A stretch of 64,000 nucleotides of DNA from Mycobacterium sp. AT1 (GTDB lineage: Bacteria; Actinomycetota; Actinomycetes; Mycobacteriales; Mycobacteriaceae), in NCBI RefSeq assembly GCF_002043095.1, contig NZ_MVOC01000035.1, forward strand, positions 62,001 through 126,000. Reading direction: 5' to 3'. The notes under the pieces were generated by a model. That model was not told the origin of the DNA and searched no databases. It saw nothing but the letters and a program-made list of their open reading frames with translations. The translations under genes and the position numbers were made by a program. Shown here one piece after another: positions 17,960 to 26,324 of this stretch. Position 1 is the first letter of the stretch. Every line of letters starts with the position of its first letter.

Positions 17960-18262
17960 ATGTGCTCTGCACCCAAGCAAGGACTGACGTTGCCGGCCAG
18001 CGTTGACCTCGAAAAGGAAACGGTCATCACCGGTCGCGTCGTCGACGGTGCCGGTCAGACCGTCGGCGGTGCGTTCGTGCGCCTGCTCGACGCCTCCGAC
18101 GAGTTCACCGCCGAGGTCGTCGCGTCGGCGACCGGCGACTTCCGCTTCTTCGCCGCCCCCGGCACCTGGACGCTGCGCGCCCTGTCCCCCGCGGGCAACG
18201 GCGATGCCAGCGTCGCGCCGTCGGGCGCCGGGATCCACGAAGTCGACGTCAAGGTCGCCTGA
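17960..18262 (+). CDS. sseC2: SseC2, DUF1416 protein
   Basis: 100 residues, the same length as SseC1/SseC2 of M. tuberculosis. A single beta-sandwich-like DUF1416 domain (TVITGRVVDGAGQTVGGAFVRLLD resembles a carboxypeptidase-regulatory fold), with a Cys at position 2. Always linked to cysA-type rhodaneses, so a role in sulfur handling is likely, mechanism unknown. Start ATG 17960 lies one base after the cysA2 stop codon. Confidence 0.9.
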   Translation: MCSAPKQGLTLPASVDLEKETVITGRVVDGAGQTVGGAFVRLLDASDEFTAEVVASATGDFRFFAAPGTWTLRALSPAGNGDASVAPSGAGIHEVDVKVA

Positions 18263-18275
18263 GCGTCACCCGAGG

Positions 18276-18306
18276 AGCGGTGCCCGCGTGAGTCGTGGGC
18301 ACCGCT
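18276..18306 (+). terminator. Strong hairpin after sseC2
   Basis: A perfect 10-base stem, AGCGGTGCCC/GGGCACCGCT, with an 11-base loop lies 13 bases after the sseC2 stop. There is no U tract. It marks the end of the sulfur operon. Confidence 0.6.
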
Positions 18307-18350
18307 GCCGAGCCGGAACCCCCGGTCGCCGCACTGCTGGATAGCGCAAC

Positions 18351-18356
18351 TAGAAT
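18351..18356 (+). promoter_or_regulatory. -10 box of the 32-residue peptide gene
   Basis: TAGAAT, 7 bases before GTG 18364: the same leaderless geometry as the polycysteine leader. Confidence 0.6.
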
Positions 18357-18363
18357 CGACGAC

Positions 18364-18462
18364 GTGGTTCTCTTCTTCGAGATTCTGCTCATCGTGGCAG
18401 TCGTCGTCATCACCTGGTTCGCCGTCTACGCGGTGTACCGGCTGGTCACCGACGACTTGTGA
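18364..18462 (+). CDS. 32-residue single-span membrane peptide
   Basis: GTG start, leaderless geometry (TAGAAT plus 7 bases). The peptide is one hydrophobic helix ([20 protein letters not shown]) with a short basic and acidic tail, YRLVTDDL. Its stop overlaps the nitrobindin start by 4 bases (GTGA), so it is both a membrane micro-protein and the translational lead-in of nitrobindin. I do not recognise a named family. The clean helix, coupling and promoter argue that it is real. Confidence 0.7.
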   Translation: MVLFFEILLIVAVVVITWFAVYAVYRLVTDDL

Positions 18463-19160
18463 CGGCAGACGGCACCCCCGAGGTCCCTGGCGAGGCGACT
18501 GAGCCCGAGGGTTCGGGGAGTTCGGTAATCCCCGGCTCGGGTGACCGCGCCTTGGCGACCGCCGCCGAGCGCGCCAAGGTCACCGCCGCGCGGAACATTC
18601 CCGCGTTCGACGATCTGCCCGTCCCCACCGACACGGCCAACCTCCGCGACGGCGTGAGCCTCAACGATGCGCTGCTGGCCCTGCTGCCGCTCGTCGGCGT
18701 CTGGCGCGGCGAGGGCACCGGTCGTGGCGCGGACGGCGACTACCCGTTCGGCCAGCAGATTTCGGTGTCGCACGACGGCGGCGAGTACCTGACGTGGGAG
18801 GCGCGGTCCTGGCTGCTGTCTGAGACCGGCGAGTACGTGGGTCCGTCGCTCCGGGAGTCCGGCTTCTGGCGCTTCGTCAACGACCCGGACGATCCCGCGG
18901 AAACCCAGGCAATCGAGCTTCTGCTGGCCCATTCCTCCGGTTACGTCGAATTGTTCTACGGCCATCCCTTGAACCAGTCTTCGTGGGAACTGGCGACCGA
19001 TGCCCTGGCCCGTAGCAAGTCGGGCGTGCTCGTCGGCGGCGCCAAGCGCCTATACGGCATCGTCGAGGGCGGTGACCTGGCGTACGTCGAAGAACGCGTC
19101 GACGCCGACGGTGGGCTCGTTCCTCACCTCTCGGCGCGGCTGACGCGACACGTCGGCTAG
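18459..19160 (+). CDS. Nitrobindin family haem-binding beta-barrel protein
   Basis: 233 residues; orthologue of Rv0813c. The FABP-like ten-strand barrel begins near residue 73 with [11 protein letters not shown], the G-x-W-x-G-x-G signature, and ends in ARLTRHVG, whose histidine is the expected axial haem ligand. Nitrobindins bind ferric haem and isomerise peroxynitrite to nitrate. The N-terminal 50 residues are Pro/Glu/Ala-rich. GTG start overlaps the stop of the 32-residue peptide. Confidence 0.9.
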   Translation: MTADGTPEVPGEATEPEGSGSSVIPGSGDRALATAAERAKVTAARNIPAFDDLPVPTDTANLRDGVSLNDALLALLPLVGVWRGEGTGRGADGDYPFGQQISVSHDGGEYLTWEARSWLLSETGEYVGPSLRESGFWRFVNDPDDPAETQAIELLLAHSSGYVELFYGHPLNQSSWELATDALARSKSGVLVGGAKRLYGIVEGGDLAYVEERVDADGGLVPHLSARLTRHVG

Positions 19161-19426
19161 TGCGCCTGCACACCCTCGCCGTGGCGGTCGCCGCGACGTG
19201 CCTGCTGGCGTCGTGCTCCACCAAGTCACCTGAACCACAGTCACCCGAACCCGCGGCCCCGCCCACCACGTCGAGCGTTCACGGATCGCTTGCCGAGTGC
19301 CTTTCCAAGCACGGCGTGCCCGCTGCCGTCGGTCCGGCAGTGGCGGCGCCGCCCGGAGTCGACGCGAACACCTGGCGTAACGCGATGAAGGACTGCTCGC
19401 CGCTCGGTCCTGGGCCTGCGAACTAG
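19160..19426 (+). CDS. Small lipoprotein
   Basis: 88 residues from a GTG sharing one base with the nitrobindin stop. Signal peptide with lipobox LASC (Cys at about 19), a Pro/Ser/Glu linker, then a short domain with two more cysteines (AECLSK and KDCSPL) that could pair. No family recognised. Co-transcribed with nitrobindin by spacing. A function cannot be assigned. Confidence 0.72.
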   Translation: MRLHTLAVAVAATCLLASCSTKSPEPQSPEPAAPPTTSSVHGSLAECLSKHGVPAAVGPAVAAPPGVDANTWRNAMKDCSPLGPGPAN

Positions 19427-19440
19427 CCCCGGACATGGAG

Positions 19441-19493
19441 CGGCCCCCGAGCCGTTGGTTCCTGGTTGGACGGACCGAGGGGCTCGGGGGCCG
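19441..19493. terminator. 13-base perfect inverted repeat
   Basis: CGGCCCCCGAGCC (19441-19453) pairs fully with GGCTCGGGGGCCG (19481-19493). It can terminate the plus-strand lipoprotein transcript and the minus-strand candidate RNA alike. Confidence 0.65.
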
Positions 19494-19608
19494 GGTGACT
19501 GCTGGGAATTCGCCAGCGCACGCTGGTAAACACCCGGTGCTGCTAGCGGGCAGCCACCTCACTTGTCCATGAGTCAATCAAATTCTCGGACCACCTCCTT
19601 TCACGTGT
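19441..19608 (-). ncRNA. Candidate small RNA or micro-ORF transcript with two G-rich SD-like elements
   Basis: On the minus strand TACCTT (plus 19616-19621) is followed 7 bases later by a likely start at 19608. The transcript would carry AAAGGAGGTGG (plus 19591-19601), an extended match to the anti-Shine-Dalgarno, a second GTGAGGTGG about 45 bases on, and end at the 13-base stem. A frame reading RERRWSENLIDSWTSEVAAR then stop crosses it, as does an 8-codon GTG ORF. Either could be the product. I see no named family. Confidence 0.35.
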
Positions 19609-19612
19609 GAAA
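19599..19612. promoter_or_regulatory. Inverted repeat at the 5' end of the candidate RNA
   Basis: TTTCACGTGTGAAA: 6-base arms TTTCAC/GTGAAA separated by two bases. It covers the predicted start of the minus-strand RNA, so it could be an operator or a hairpin hiding the SD-like sequence. Confidence 0.35.
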
Positions 19613-19624
19613 TCGAAGGTACCC

Positions 19625-19655
19625 CCGAAAGCCGGTGTCGGCAACCGATTTTCGG
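19625..19655 (-). terminator. Hairpin after the aminodeoxychorismate-lyase-like gene
   Basis: Arms CCGAAA/TTTCGG close a 19-base loop that contains a smaller GCCG/CGGC stem, 8 bases after the minus-strand stop at 19663. Confidence 0.4.
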
Positions 19656-19662
19656 CGACCAA

Positions 19663-20532
19663 TCAGTCCAGCTCACCGACGGCCTCGTCGACGATCTCGG
19701 TCATGTCGACCACCCCGTCTGCGGTGGGTAGGACTGCACCGTCCAGCGTGTGCACCCGCGCCGCCAACGTAATGCTCGAGAGCAACCAAACCCCCTTGGC
19801 AGCAAGGAGATCCGTCGTTCGGAGCCGACGTTCCTCACACGTTTCGCCGCGTCGGCGGGCGACCTCGAACACCGCCTTGACCGTGGTACCGGCCAGGATC
19901 GGCAGCGTGTTCGGCGGTGTCGCCAACACGCCGTCTTCTGCGACGATCACGACGTTCGACCGTGGGCCTTCGAGCACGAATCCGTCGGCGCTCGTCAACA
20001 CCACGTCACCGACTCCGAGACGCTGAGCGTGGCGCAGCGCAGCGGCATTGGCGGCGTAGGACAGCGACTTGACTCCGGCGATCGACCACGGCGCCGGGCC
20101 GGAACCACCTGGGCCGTTGGCTACGGAGAACCCACGGTCCAGCGTCATCGCCGACACGCCGTCCCGCCGTGCGATCAGTGCCCGATCGGGCAGCGGCGAG
20201 ACCGTGACGAAGCCGATCGGTCCGCCGCCGCGGCCACGGCCGAGCACCAACCGCACGATCGCGTCGCCTGCGCCGGGCCACGCCTGGGCTGCCGACGCGA
20301 CGGCGGACCGCCACTGGGCCACGACCGGCGGCGGCAAGCCGATGGTCGACGCGGAACGCGCCAGCCGTTCCAGGTGCGCGCCGATCAGGCATCCGCGCCC
20401 GTTTCGGAGCAGCAGGGTCTCGAAGACGCCGTCGCCGCGACCGAACAGCGGATCGTCGGCGCGGACGACCGGGTGGTCCGCGGTGACGACCTCGCCGGAG
20501 AGGGTGACGACGATCTCGCCGCGGGACGCCAT
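19663..20532 (-). CDS. Aminotransferase class IV, aminodeoxychorismate lyase-like
   Basis: 289 residues, the length of Rv0812. Fold-type IV PLP enzyme: the N-terminal DDPLFGRGDGVFET signature and the lysine in VKSLSYAANAAALRHA, expected to bind PLP, are present, as is ADGFVLEGPRSNV near the C terminus. Likely converts aminodeoxychorismate to p-aminobenzoate and pyruvate, or acts as a D-amino-acid or branched-chain aminotransferase. ATG 20532 is favoured over the upstream in-frame start; TATCCT lies 8 bases before it. Divergent from ygfZ. Confidence 0.85.
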   Translation of the reverse strand: MASRGEIVVTLSGEVVTADHPVVRADDPLFGRGDGVFETLLLRNGRGCLIGAHLERLARSASTIGLPPPVVAQWRSAVASAAQAWPGAGDAIVRLVLGRGRGGGPIGFVTVSPLPDRALIARRDGVSAMTLDRGFSVANGPGGSGPAPWSIAGVKSLSYAANAAALRHAQRLGVGDVVLTSADGFVLEGPRSNVVIVAEDGVLATPPNTLPILAGTTVKAVFEVARRRGETCEERRLRTTDLLAAKGVWLLSSITLAARVHTLDGAVLPTADGVVDMTEIVDEAVGELD

Positions 20533-20575
20533 AGGGCCCGAGGATAGTGCCGGTCGACCTCCGTACGCTGGAAGG

Positions 20576-21655
20576 ATGTCTGCCGTCCCCGCTCCAGAGT
20601 CCGGCCCCGACGCGGGCGCCACGTGGCACTACGGCGACCCGTTTGGGGAGCAGCGTGCCGCTCAGAACGGCGTCGTCCTGGTGGATCGGTCACACCGCAC
20701 CACCATCGCGCTCACCGGCGACGAGCGGCGCAAGTGGCTGCACACCATCTCGACCCAGCACGTCGTCGACCTCCCCGATGGCGCCGTCGTCGAGAATTTG
20801 AGCCTCGACGTGCAGGGACGTGTCGAAGATCACTGGTTGCAGACCCAGCTGGACGGGGTCACCGTCATCGACACCGAACCGTGGCGTGGCGAGCCGTTGC
20901 TGGCCTACCTACGCAAGATGATCTTCTGGGCCGACGTCGTCGCCGAGCCCGCCGATCTTGCCGTCTTGTCGCTCGTCGGTCCTCGGGTGGGTGATCCCGC
21001 CGTATTGGCCTCCGTCGGCATCACCGCGCTACCCGCCGTGGCGTCGGCATCACCGCTGGCAGACGGCGGTTTCGTCCGCACGCTCCGCGCGGACGAGGTC
21101 GACCTGGTGGTGCCGCGCGACGCGGTGCCGGCGTGGCGCGCCAAGCTGCTCGCGGCAGGCGTCCAGCCCGCGGGCATCTGGGCCTACGAGGCGCATCGCG
21201 CGGCGGCCGTCCGACCTCGGCTCGGCGTCGACACCGACGAGCGAACCATCCCGCACGAGGTCGGCTGGATCGGTGGCCCCGGCGAGGGTGCCGTTCACCT
21301 AGAAAAGGGCTGCTACCGAGGTCAGGAGACCGTAGCGCGCGTCCACAACCTCGGGAAGCCGCCAAGGATGCTGGTCTTGTTGCAGTTGGACGGTTCCGCG
21401 GATCGGCCGGCCACCGGTGATCCCGTGCTCGCCGGCGGGCGCGCCATCGGGCGTCTGGGCACCGTCGTCGACCACGTCGACCTGGGTCCGATCGCCGTGG
21501 CGCTGCTCAAGCGAGGCGTTCCCGCGGACACGCAGTTGACCACCGGCGGCGAGACCGAGGTGAGCGCTCTGATCGACCCGGATTCGATGCCAGAGGCGGC
21601 TGAGGTGGGCGCCGGACGGCTCGCCGTGGAACGTCTGCGGGGCGCTAAGCGTTGA
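20576..21655 (+). CDS. ygfZ: YgfZ/GcvT-fold folate-binding protein
   Basis: 359 residues; orthologue of Rv0811c. The YgfZ signature K-G-C-Y-x-G-Q-E appears as KGCYRGQETVAR at about residue 246, with the conserved Cys. YgfZ proteins use tetrahydrofolate and help assemble or repair some Fe-S enzymes. ATG 20576 follows TACGCT by 6 bases (leaderless geometry, with GGAAGG in between). The open frame extending to 20069 is a shadow of the opposite gene. Confidence 0.9.
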   Translation: MSAVPAPESGPDAGATWHYGDPFGEQRAAQNGVVLVDRSHRTTIALTGDERRKWLHTISTQHVVDLPDGAVVENLSLDVQGRVEDHWLQTQLDGVTVIDTEPWRGEPLLAYLRKMIFWADVVAEPADLAVLSLVGPRVGDPAVLASVGITALPAVASASPLADGGFVRTLRADEVDLVVPRDAVPAWRAKLLAAGVQPAGIWAYEAHRAAAVRPRLGVDTDERTIPHEVGWIGGPGEGAVHLEKGCYRGQETVARVHNLGKPPRMLVLLQLDGSADRPATGDPVLAGGRAIGRLGTVVDHVDLGPIAVALLKRGVPADTQLTTGGETEVSALIDPDSMPEAAEVGAGRLAVERLRGAKR

Positions 21656-21802
21656 CCTGAACGTCGCCGCGCTCGCCGTGGAGACGACCCTGCCAGCATG
21701 AGACCGCCGGGCACGGTAAAGTGTCGTCAGGACGATAAAACACATTCAGATCGGAGCCGCCTGCTAATCGGGCCGCTCCGTTATTGCGCGAGGGGGTCCC
21801 CT

Positions 21803-21991
21803 ATGGGCCGCGGCCGGGCGAAGGCGAAGCAGACAAAGGTCGCTCGCGACCTTAAGTACAGCTCGCCACAAACCGATTTTCAACGGTTACAGCAGGAGCT
21901 GGGTGGTACCGGTTCCCCCGAGCCGGACATCCTGAGCAGCGACGGGCCAGTGGACGATCGCTGGGTCGACGACGACGACTGGCGCCGCTGA
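21803..21991 (+). CDS. DUF3073 protein
   Basis: 62 residues; orthologue of Rv0810c. Highly basic N terminus (MGRGRAKAKQTKVARDLKYSS) and acidic C terminus ending DDRWVDDDDWRR, with no hydrophobic core to speak of. Conserved in actinobacteria, function unknown. ATG 21803 follows GAGGGGG. The 147-base gap before it holds a GGAGC/GCTCC stem near 21760 and nothing else I can name. Confidence 0.85.
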   Translation: MGRGRAKAKQTKVARDLKYSSPQTDFQRLQQELGGTGSPEPDILSSDGPVDDRWVDDDDWRR

Positions 21992-22027
21992 GCGGTCTCC
22001 CCGGAACTCGGGTCGACGTCGCGGAGC

Positions 22028-23107
22028 TCAGAACCTCGGGTGCTGCCCGACCAACTGAGCCCGCGACATTCCCTTGCCGCCCTTGGTGACAGTGCCGAGG
22101 GTCCAGCAATCCAGGTGTCGCGCAGTCAAGATCGCCAACGCACGGTCGGTGTCCTCCGGCGCGACGATGGCGACCATGCCAATGCCCATGTTGAACGTCT
22201 TGTCCATCTCGGCGCGTTCGATGCGTCCGCGCTGGGCGATCATCGCGAACACGGGAGCTGGCGTCCACGTTCCGCGATCCAGCTCGGCGCTCAACCCGTT
22301 CGGGATGACCCGCTCTAGGTTGCCTGCGAGACCGCCGCCGGTCACGTGGCAGAACGTTCGCACCTGGGTTTCGGCGGCCAACGCTAGGCAGTCCTTGGCG
22401 TAGATGCGCGTCGGCTCGAGCAGCTCCTCGCCGAGGGTGCGGCCGAATTCCTCGACGTGCCCGGCGAGGTTGCCGCGGTCGAGCTCCAGCAGCACCTTGC
22501 GGGCCAGGGAGTATCCGTTGGAATGCAGCCCGGTCGAGGCCATCGCGATGATGACGTCGCCCGGCTTGACGCGATCGGGTCCGAGAACGTCGTCGGCTTC
22601 GACCACGCCGACCCCGGTCGCGGAGATGTCGTAGTGGTCCGGCGACATCAGGCCCGGGTGTTCGGCGGTCTCGCCGCCGAGCAGTGCACAGCCGGCGATG
22701 ACGCAGCCGTTCGCGATGCCCGAGACGATCTCGGCAACGCGTTCGGGGACCGTCCGGCCGACGGCGATGTAGTCCTGCAGGAACAAGGGCTCTGCACCGC
22801 ATACGACGAGGTCGTCGACGACCATCGCCACCAGGTCCAGCCCGACCGTGTCGTGCTTGTCCATCGCCTGGGCGATGGCCAGCTTGGTGCCAACCCCGTC
22901 GGTGGACGACGCGAGCAGTGGTTCGCGGTATCCGCCGCGCAAGGCGAACAGCCCGGCGAATCCGCCGAGCCCTCCCCGCACCTCTGGTCGAGTCGCCTTG
23001 GCCGCCCACGGTTTGAACAGTTCGACTGCGCGGTCACCCGCCTCGATGTCCACCCCCGCAGACGCGTAGGAGGCGATGCTGTCGTCGGGCCGCTGATCCT
23101 CGCTCAT
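22028..23107 (-). CDS. purM: Phosphoribosylformylglycinamidine cyclo-ligase PurM
   Basis: 359 residues, complete. AIR synthetase: the ATP-grasp-unrelated PurM fold with SSTDGVGTKLAIAQ (about 65-80), VDDLVVCGAEPLFLQDY, ALLGGETAEHPG and the C-terminal TGGGLAGNLERV and FNMGIGMV. It closes the imidazole ring in step five of purine synthesis. ATG 23107 (TACCCT lies 8 bases upstream); the longer frame is not needed. Orthologue of Rv0809. Confidence 0.95.
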   Translation of the reverse strand: MSEDQRPDDSIASYASAGVDIEAGDRAVELFKPWAAKATRPEVRGGLGGFAGLFALRGGYREPLLASSTDGVGTKLAIAQAMDKHDTVGLDLVAMVVDDLVVCGAEPLFLQDYIAVGRTVPERVAEIVSGIANGCVIAGCALLGGETAEHPGLMSPDHYDISATGVGVVEADDVLGPDRVKPGDVIIAMASTGLHSNGYSLARKVLLELDRGNLAGHVEEFGRTLGEELLEPTRIYAKDCLALAAETQVRTFCHVTGGGLAGNLERVIPNGLSAELDRGTWTPAPVFAMIAQRGRIERAEMDKTFNMGIGMVAIVAPEDTDRALAILTARHLDCWTLGTVTKGGKGMSRAQLVGQHPRF

Positions 23108-23175
23108 CGGGTATGAGGGTACCGGTCGCATCGATCGCGGTGCACATTCCATGCCTGGTGTGACACGCTGCGCGG

Positions 23176-23619
23176 ATGAACACCGTGCGTGGGCTGGTCA
23201 CCGTCGTCGTCTCCGTAACGGCGGCGGTCGCGTCGTCTCTCGGTTCGGCTGCGACGGCGTCCGCCTCCCCTAGCGTCGGGGTGGACGCCAGGATCCTGTC
23301 GCAGGCCACCGTCGACGGCCACGACTACATCACCAAGGAGATCACCATCGCGCCGGGCGGCACGACGGGGTGGCATTGGCATCCAGGCCGGATATTCGGC
23401 GTGGTTCGGGCCGGCACCCTGACCCACAACTTCGCCGACTGTTCGATCGACGGCATCTATTCGGCGGGGGCGCCCATCACCGAGGGCAGCGGTCCCGACC
23501 ACGTCCACGTCGGCCGCAACCTCGGTTCCGAACCCGTCGTGATGTGGGTTCTCTACATCGACGACGCGGGCGCGCCGCTCGCGGTCGACGCACCGAACCC
23601 GGGCTGCCCGTTTGAATAG
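23176..23619 (+). CDS. Secreted cupin-domain protein
   Basis: 147 residues. An Ala-rich signal peptide (cleavage near ASAS, about residue 30) leads to one small cupin barrel: TTGWHWHPG (about 64-72) supplies two metal-binding histidines, and a further His in DHVHVGRN the third. Two cysteines (ADCSID and PGCPFE) may pair. Probably an envelope metalloprotein of unknown substrate. Divergent from purM across 68 bases. Confidence 0.8.
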   Translation: MNTVRGLVTVVVSVTAAVASSLGSAATASASPSVGVDARILSQATVDGHDYITKEITIAPGGTTGWHWHPGRIFGVVRAGTLTHNFADCSIDGIYSAGAPITEGSGPDHVHVGRNLGSEPVVMWVLYIDDAGAPLAVDAPNPGCPFE

Positions 23620-23692
23620 GTCCCCTGGCGGACATCCGTACTGGTGACTGCTCCGAATACCTCGGTAGTGGAAACCGACGGACGGAGGCTAG

Positions 23693-24670
23693 ATGTCGGA
23701 CGTTGAGTCACGCCGCTCATTGGTGACGGGTGCAACCGGATACATCGGCGGGCATCTTGCCGCCCTGCTCGTGGAGCGGGGCCAGAACGTGCGCGCAATG
23801 GCGCGCACGCCGGAGAAACTGCGCGACGTGCCGTGGCGCGACGAGGTCGAGGTGGTGCGTGGGGATCTCGGCGATCCCGATTCGCTGGTCGCCGCCTTCG
23901 ACGGGGTTGACGTCGTCTACTACCTCGTCCACTCGATGGGCAGCTCGAAGGACTTCGTCCGCGAGGAGGAGAACTCCGCGCGCAACGTGGCGGCCGCCGC
24001 CGAAAAGGCTGGCGTGCGCCGCATCGTCTACCTGTCTGGCCTGCACCCCACCGGCGAGCTGTCCCGTCACCTTCGCTCGCGCAACGCCGTCGGCGAGATC
24101 CTGATGGCCTCGTCTGTCGAGACCGTCGTGCTGCAGGCCGGCATCGTGGTCGGCTCGGGGTCGGCGTCGTTCGAGATGATCCGGCATCTGACCGACCGGC
24201 TGCCGGTCATGACGACGCCGAAGTGGGTACGCAACAAGATACAGCCGATCTCCATCGACGACGTGTTGCACTACCTCGTCGAGGCCGCCGACGCCCCTAT
24301 CGAGAAGTCACGCACCTTCGACATCGGCTGTCCGGACGTCTTGGAGTACGCCGACGCCATGCAGGTCTACGCCGAGGAGGCGGGGCTGCGCCGACGGTTC
24401 ATCGTGGCGCTGCCGCTGCTGACCCCGAGCATCGCAAGCTGGTGGGTGGGCTTGGTGACGCCGATTCCGTCGGGTTTGGCGCGTCCGTTGGTCGAGTCGC
24501 TCGAGCACGACGCGGTGATGTCGGAGCACGACATCGACGCCGTGATCCCGCCGCCGCCGGGAGGCCTGACGGGGTTCCGTGAGTCGGTGGTCCGGGCTTT
24601 GAAGCAGGACGGCGCGACGGGCAAGGGCCGTCGTCACCTGATTCGCTTCAGTTCGGTTGCGCCGCAGTAA
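23693..24670 (+). CDS. Atypical SDR, NmrA/YbjT-like NAD(P)-binding protein
   Basis: 325 residues. Rossmann start VTGATGYIGGHLAALL (about 11-26) with the atypical TGATGYIG loop; NVAAAAEKAGVRRIVYLSGL is typical of NmrA-like proteins. No Tyr-x-x-x-Lys pair is evident, so it may be a redox sensor or a reductase with an altered site. ATG 23693 has GGAGG 5 bases upstream. The C-terminal half is the ligand domain. Convergent with purF. Confidence 0.8.
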   Translation: MSDVESRRSLVTGATGYIGGHLAALLVERGQNVRAMARTPEKLRDVPWRDEVEVVRGDLGDPDSLVAAFDGVDVVYYLVHSMGSSKDFVREEENSARNVAAAAEKAGVRRIVYLSGLHPTGELSRHLRSRNAVGEILMASSVETVVLQAGIVVGSGSASFEMIRHLTDRLPVMTTPKWVRNKIQPISIDDVLHYLVEAADAPIEKSRTFDIGCPDVLEYADAMQVYAEEAGLRRRFIVALPLLTPSIASWWVGLVTPIPSGLARPLVESLEHDAVMSEHDIDAVIPPPPGGLTGFRESVVRALKQDGATGKGRRHLIRFSSVAPQ

Positions 24671-24699
24671 CTCTCAGGGACGACGCGATGGCGGAGCCG

Positions 24700-26244
24700 T
24701 CAGGGACGACGCAGCGCCGAGGCGTTGTCGTTGTCGGACTGAACGCCGGTGCGGGCCGCGTTGGCCAGCATGTGTTCGATGACGTTCTTGCCAAGCGCCG
24801 ACTCGCTGGGCAGCTCGATCGGGTACTCCCCGTCGAAGCAGGCCGAGCAGAGCCGGGATGCGGGCTGTTCGGTGGACGCGATCATCCCCTGGTGCGAGAT
24901 GTAGTTCAGGCTGTCGGCGCCGATCGCACGGCGCACCGCGTCGAGCATCTCCGCTTCGTTGGCCCCCGCGTTGGACGCGTTGGCGATCAGCTCGGCGGGC
25001 GTGGCGAAGTCGATGCCGTAGAAGCACGGCCACTTCACCGGCGGCGAGGCGATGCGGACGTGCACCTCGAGGGCGCCGGCCTCACGGAGCATCCGGATCA
25101 AGGCGCGCTGGGTGTTGCCGCGCACGATCGAGTCGTCGACGACGATCAGCCGCTTGCCGCGGATGACTTCCTTGAGCGGGTTGAGCTTGAGCCGGATGCC
25201 GAGCTGACGGATGGTCTGCGACGGCTGGATGAACGTGCGGCCGACGTAGGCGTTCTTCATCAGGCCCTGGCCGAACGGGATGCCCGACTCCTGCGCGTAG
25301 CCGACGGCCGCCGGGGTGCCGGATTCCGGGACGCCGATGACGAGGTCGCCCTCGACCGGCGATTCTCGAGCCAGCCGCCTGCCGATGTCGACGCGGGTGG
25401 CGTGCACCGAGCGACCGCCGATGACGCTGTCGGGGCGGGCCAGGTAGACGTACTCGAAGACGCAACCCTTGGGGGTCGGGTTGGCGAAGCGGGTGGAACG
25501 CACGCCGTCGGCGTCGATGGCCAGCAATTCGCCGGGTTCGATGTCGCGGACGAAGGCGGCGCCGACGATGTCGAGCGCGGCCGTCTCCGACGCCACCACC
25601 CAGCCGCGGTCCAGCCTGCCGAGGGACAGTGGGCGCACGCCGTGCGGGTCGCGGGCGGCGTACAGCGTGTTCTCGTCCATGAAGGTCAGGCAGAAGGCGC
25701 CGCGAACCGTCGGCAACAACTCCAGCGCGGCCTGCTCGAGGGTGGCATCCGCAGCACCGTGGGCCAGCAGCGCACCGAGGATGTCGGAGTCCGTCGTGGC
25801 GGCGGTGGCACCACGCATGTCGGTCAGCCCCGCTTCACGGGCGCGCGCGGCGAGTTCCGTCGTGTTGACCAGGTTGCCGTTGTGGCCAAGGGCCACGCCA
25901 GTTCCCGCCGCGGTGTTCCTGAACACTGGCTGGGCGTTCTCCCAGGTCGTGGACCCGGTGGTGGAGTAGCGGCAGTGGCCGATGGCGACGTGGCCTTCCA
26001 TCGCCGCGAGCGTCTGCTCGTCGAACACCTGACTGACCAGCCCGAGGTCCTTGAACACCAGCACCTGGGAGCCGTCGGCGACGGCGATGCCTGCCGCCTC
26101 TTGCCCTCTGTGCTGCAGGGCATATAGGCCGTAGTACGAGAGTTTCGCCACATCTTCGCCAGGTGCCCAGACGCCGAAGACGCCACATTCTTCTTTGGGC
26201 TCGTCGTCCGTCTGGTCGATCGGGTCGATCTGCTCGGCGGTCAC
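24700..26244 (-). CDS. purF: Amidophosphoribosyltransferase PurF
   Basis: 514 residues. The Ntn glutaminase nucleophile is Cys20 after a 19-residue propeptide (EECGVFG), and the phosphoribosyl site is RLIVVDDSIVRGNT. Cysteines near the C terminus, in RLCSACFDGEYP, fit the [4Fe-4S] cluster of the Bacillus-type enzyme. Commits PRPP and glutamine to purine synthesis. GTG start with AGGGAG at 10 bases. Orthologue of Rv0808. Confidence 0.95.
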   Translation of the reverse strand: MTAEQIDPIDQTDDEPKEECGVFGVWAPGEDVAKLSYYGLYALQHRGQEAAGIAVADGSQVLVFKDLGLVSQVFDEQTLAAMEGHVAIGHCRYSTTGSTTWENAQPVFRNTAAGTGVALGHNGNLVNTTELAARAREAGLTDMRGATAATTDSDILGALLAHGAADATLEQAALELLPTVRGAFCLTFMDENTLYAARDPHGVRPLSLGRLDRGWVVASETAALDIVGAAFVRDIEPGELLAIDADGVRSTRFANPTPKGCVFEYVYLARPDSVIGGRSVHATRVDIGRRLARESPVEGDLVIGVPESGTPAAVGYAQESGIPFGQGLMKNAYVGRTFIQPSQTIRQLGIRLKLNPLKEVIRGKRLIVVDDSIVRGNTQRALIRMLREAGALEVHVRIASPPVKWPCFYGIDFATPAELIANASNAGANEAEMLDAVRRAIGADSLNYISHQGMIASTEQPASRLCSACFDGEYPIELPSESALGKNVIEHMLANAARTGVQSDNDNASALRRP

Positions 26245-26324
26245 GATCAGTGTGCTCCCTAGGGGCTGTGGGTGACGGGCATCAGTCTACGGTCAACATC
26301 GGTCGAAGGTGGAATCGAGGCGCG

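Noticed and set aside
20069..20575. N-terminal extension of ygfZ
   Set aside because: It lies over the opposite gene; ATG 20576 has GGAAGG and TACGCT upstream.
23107..23121. Leaderless start for purM
   Set aside because: TACCCT lies 8 bases before the ATG, one more than the other cases, so I did not count it.
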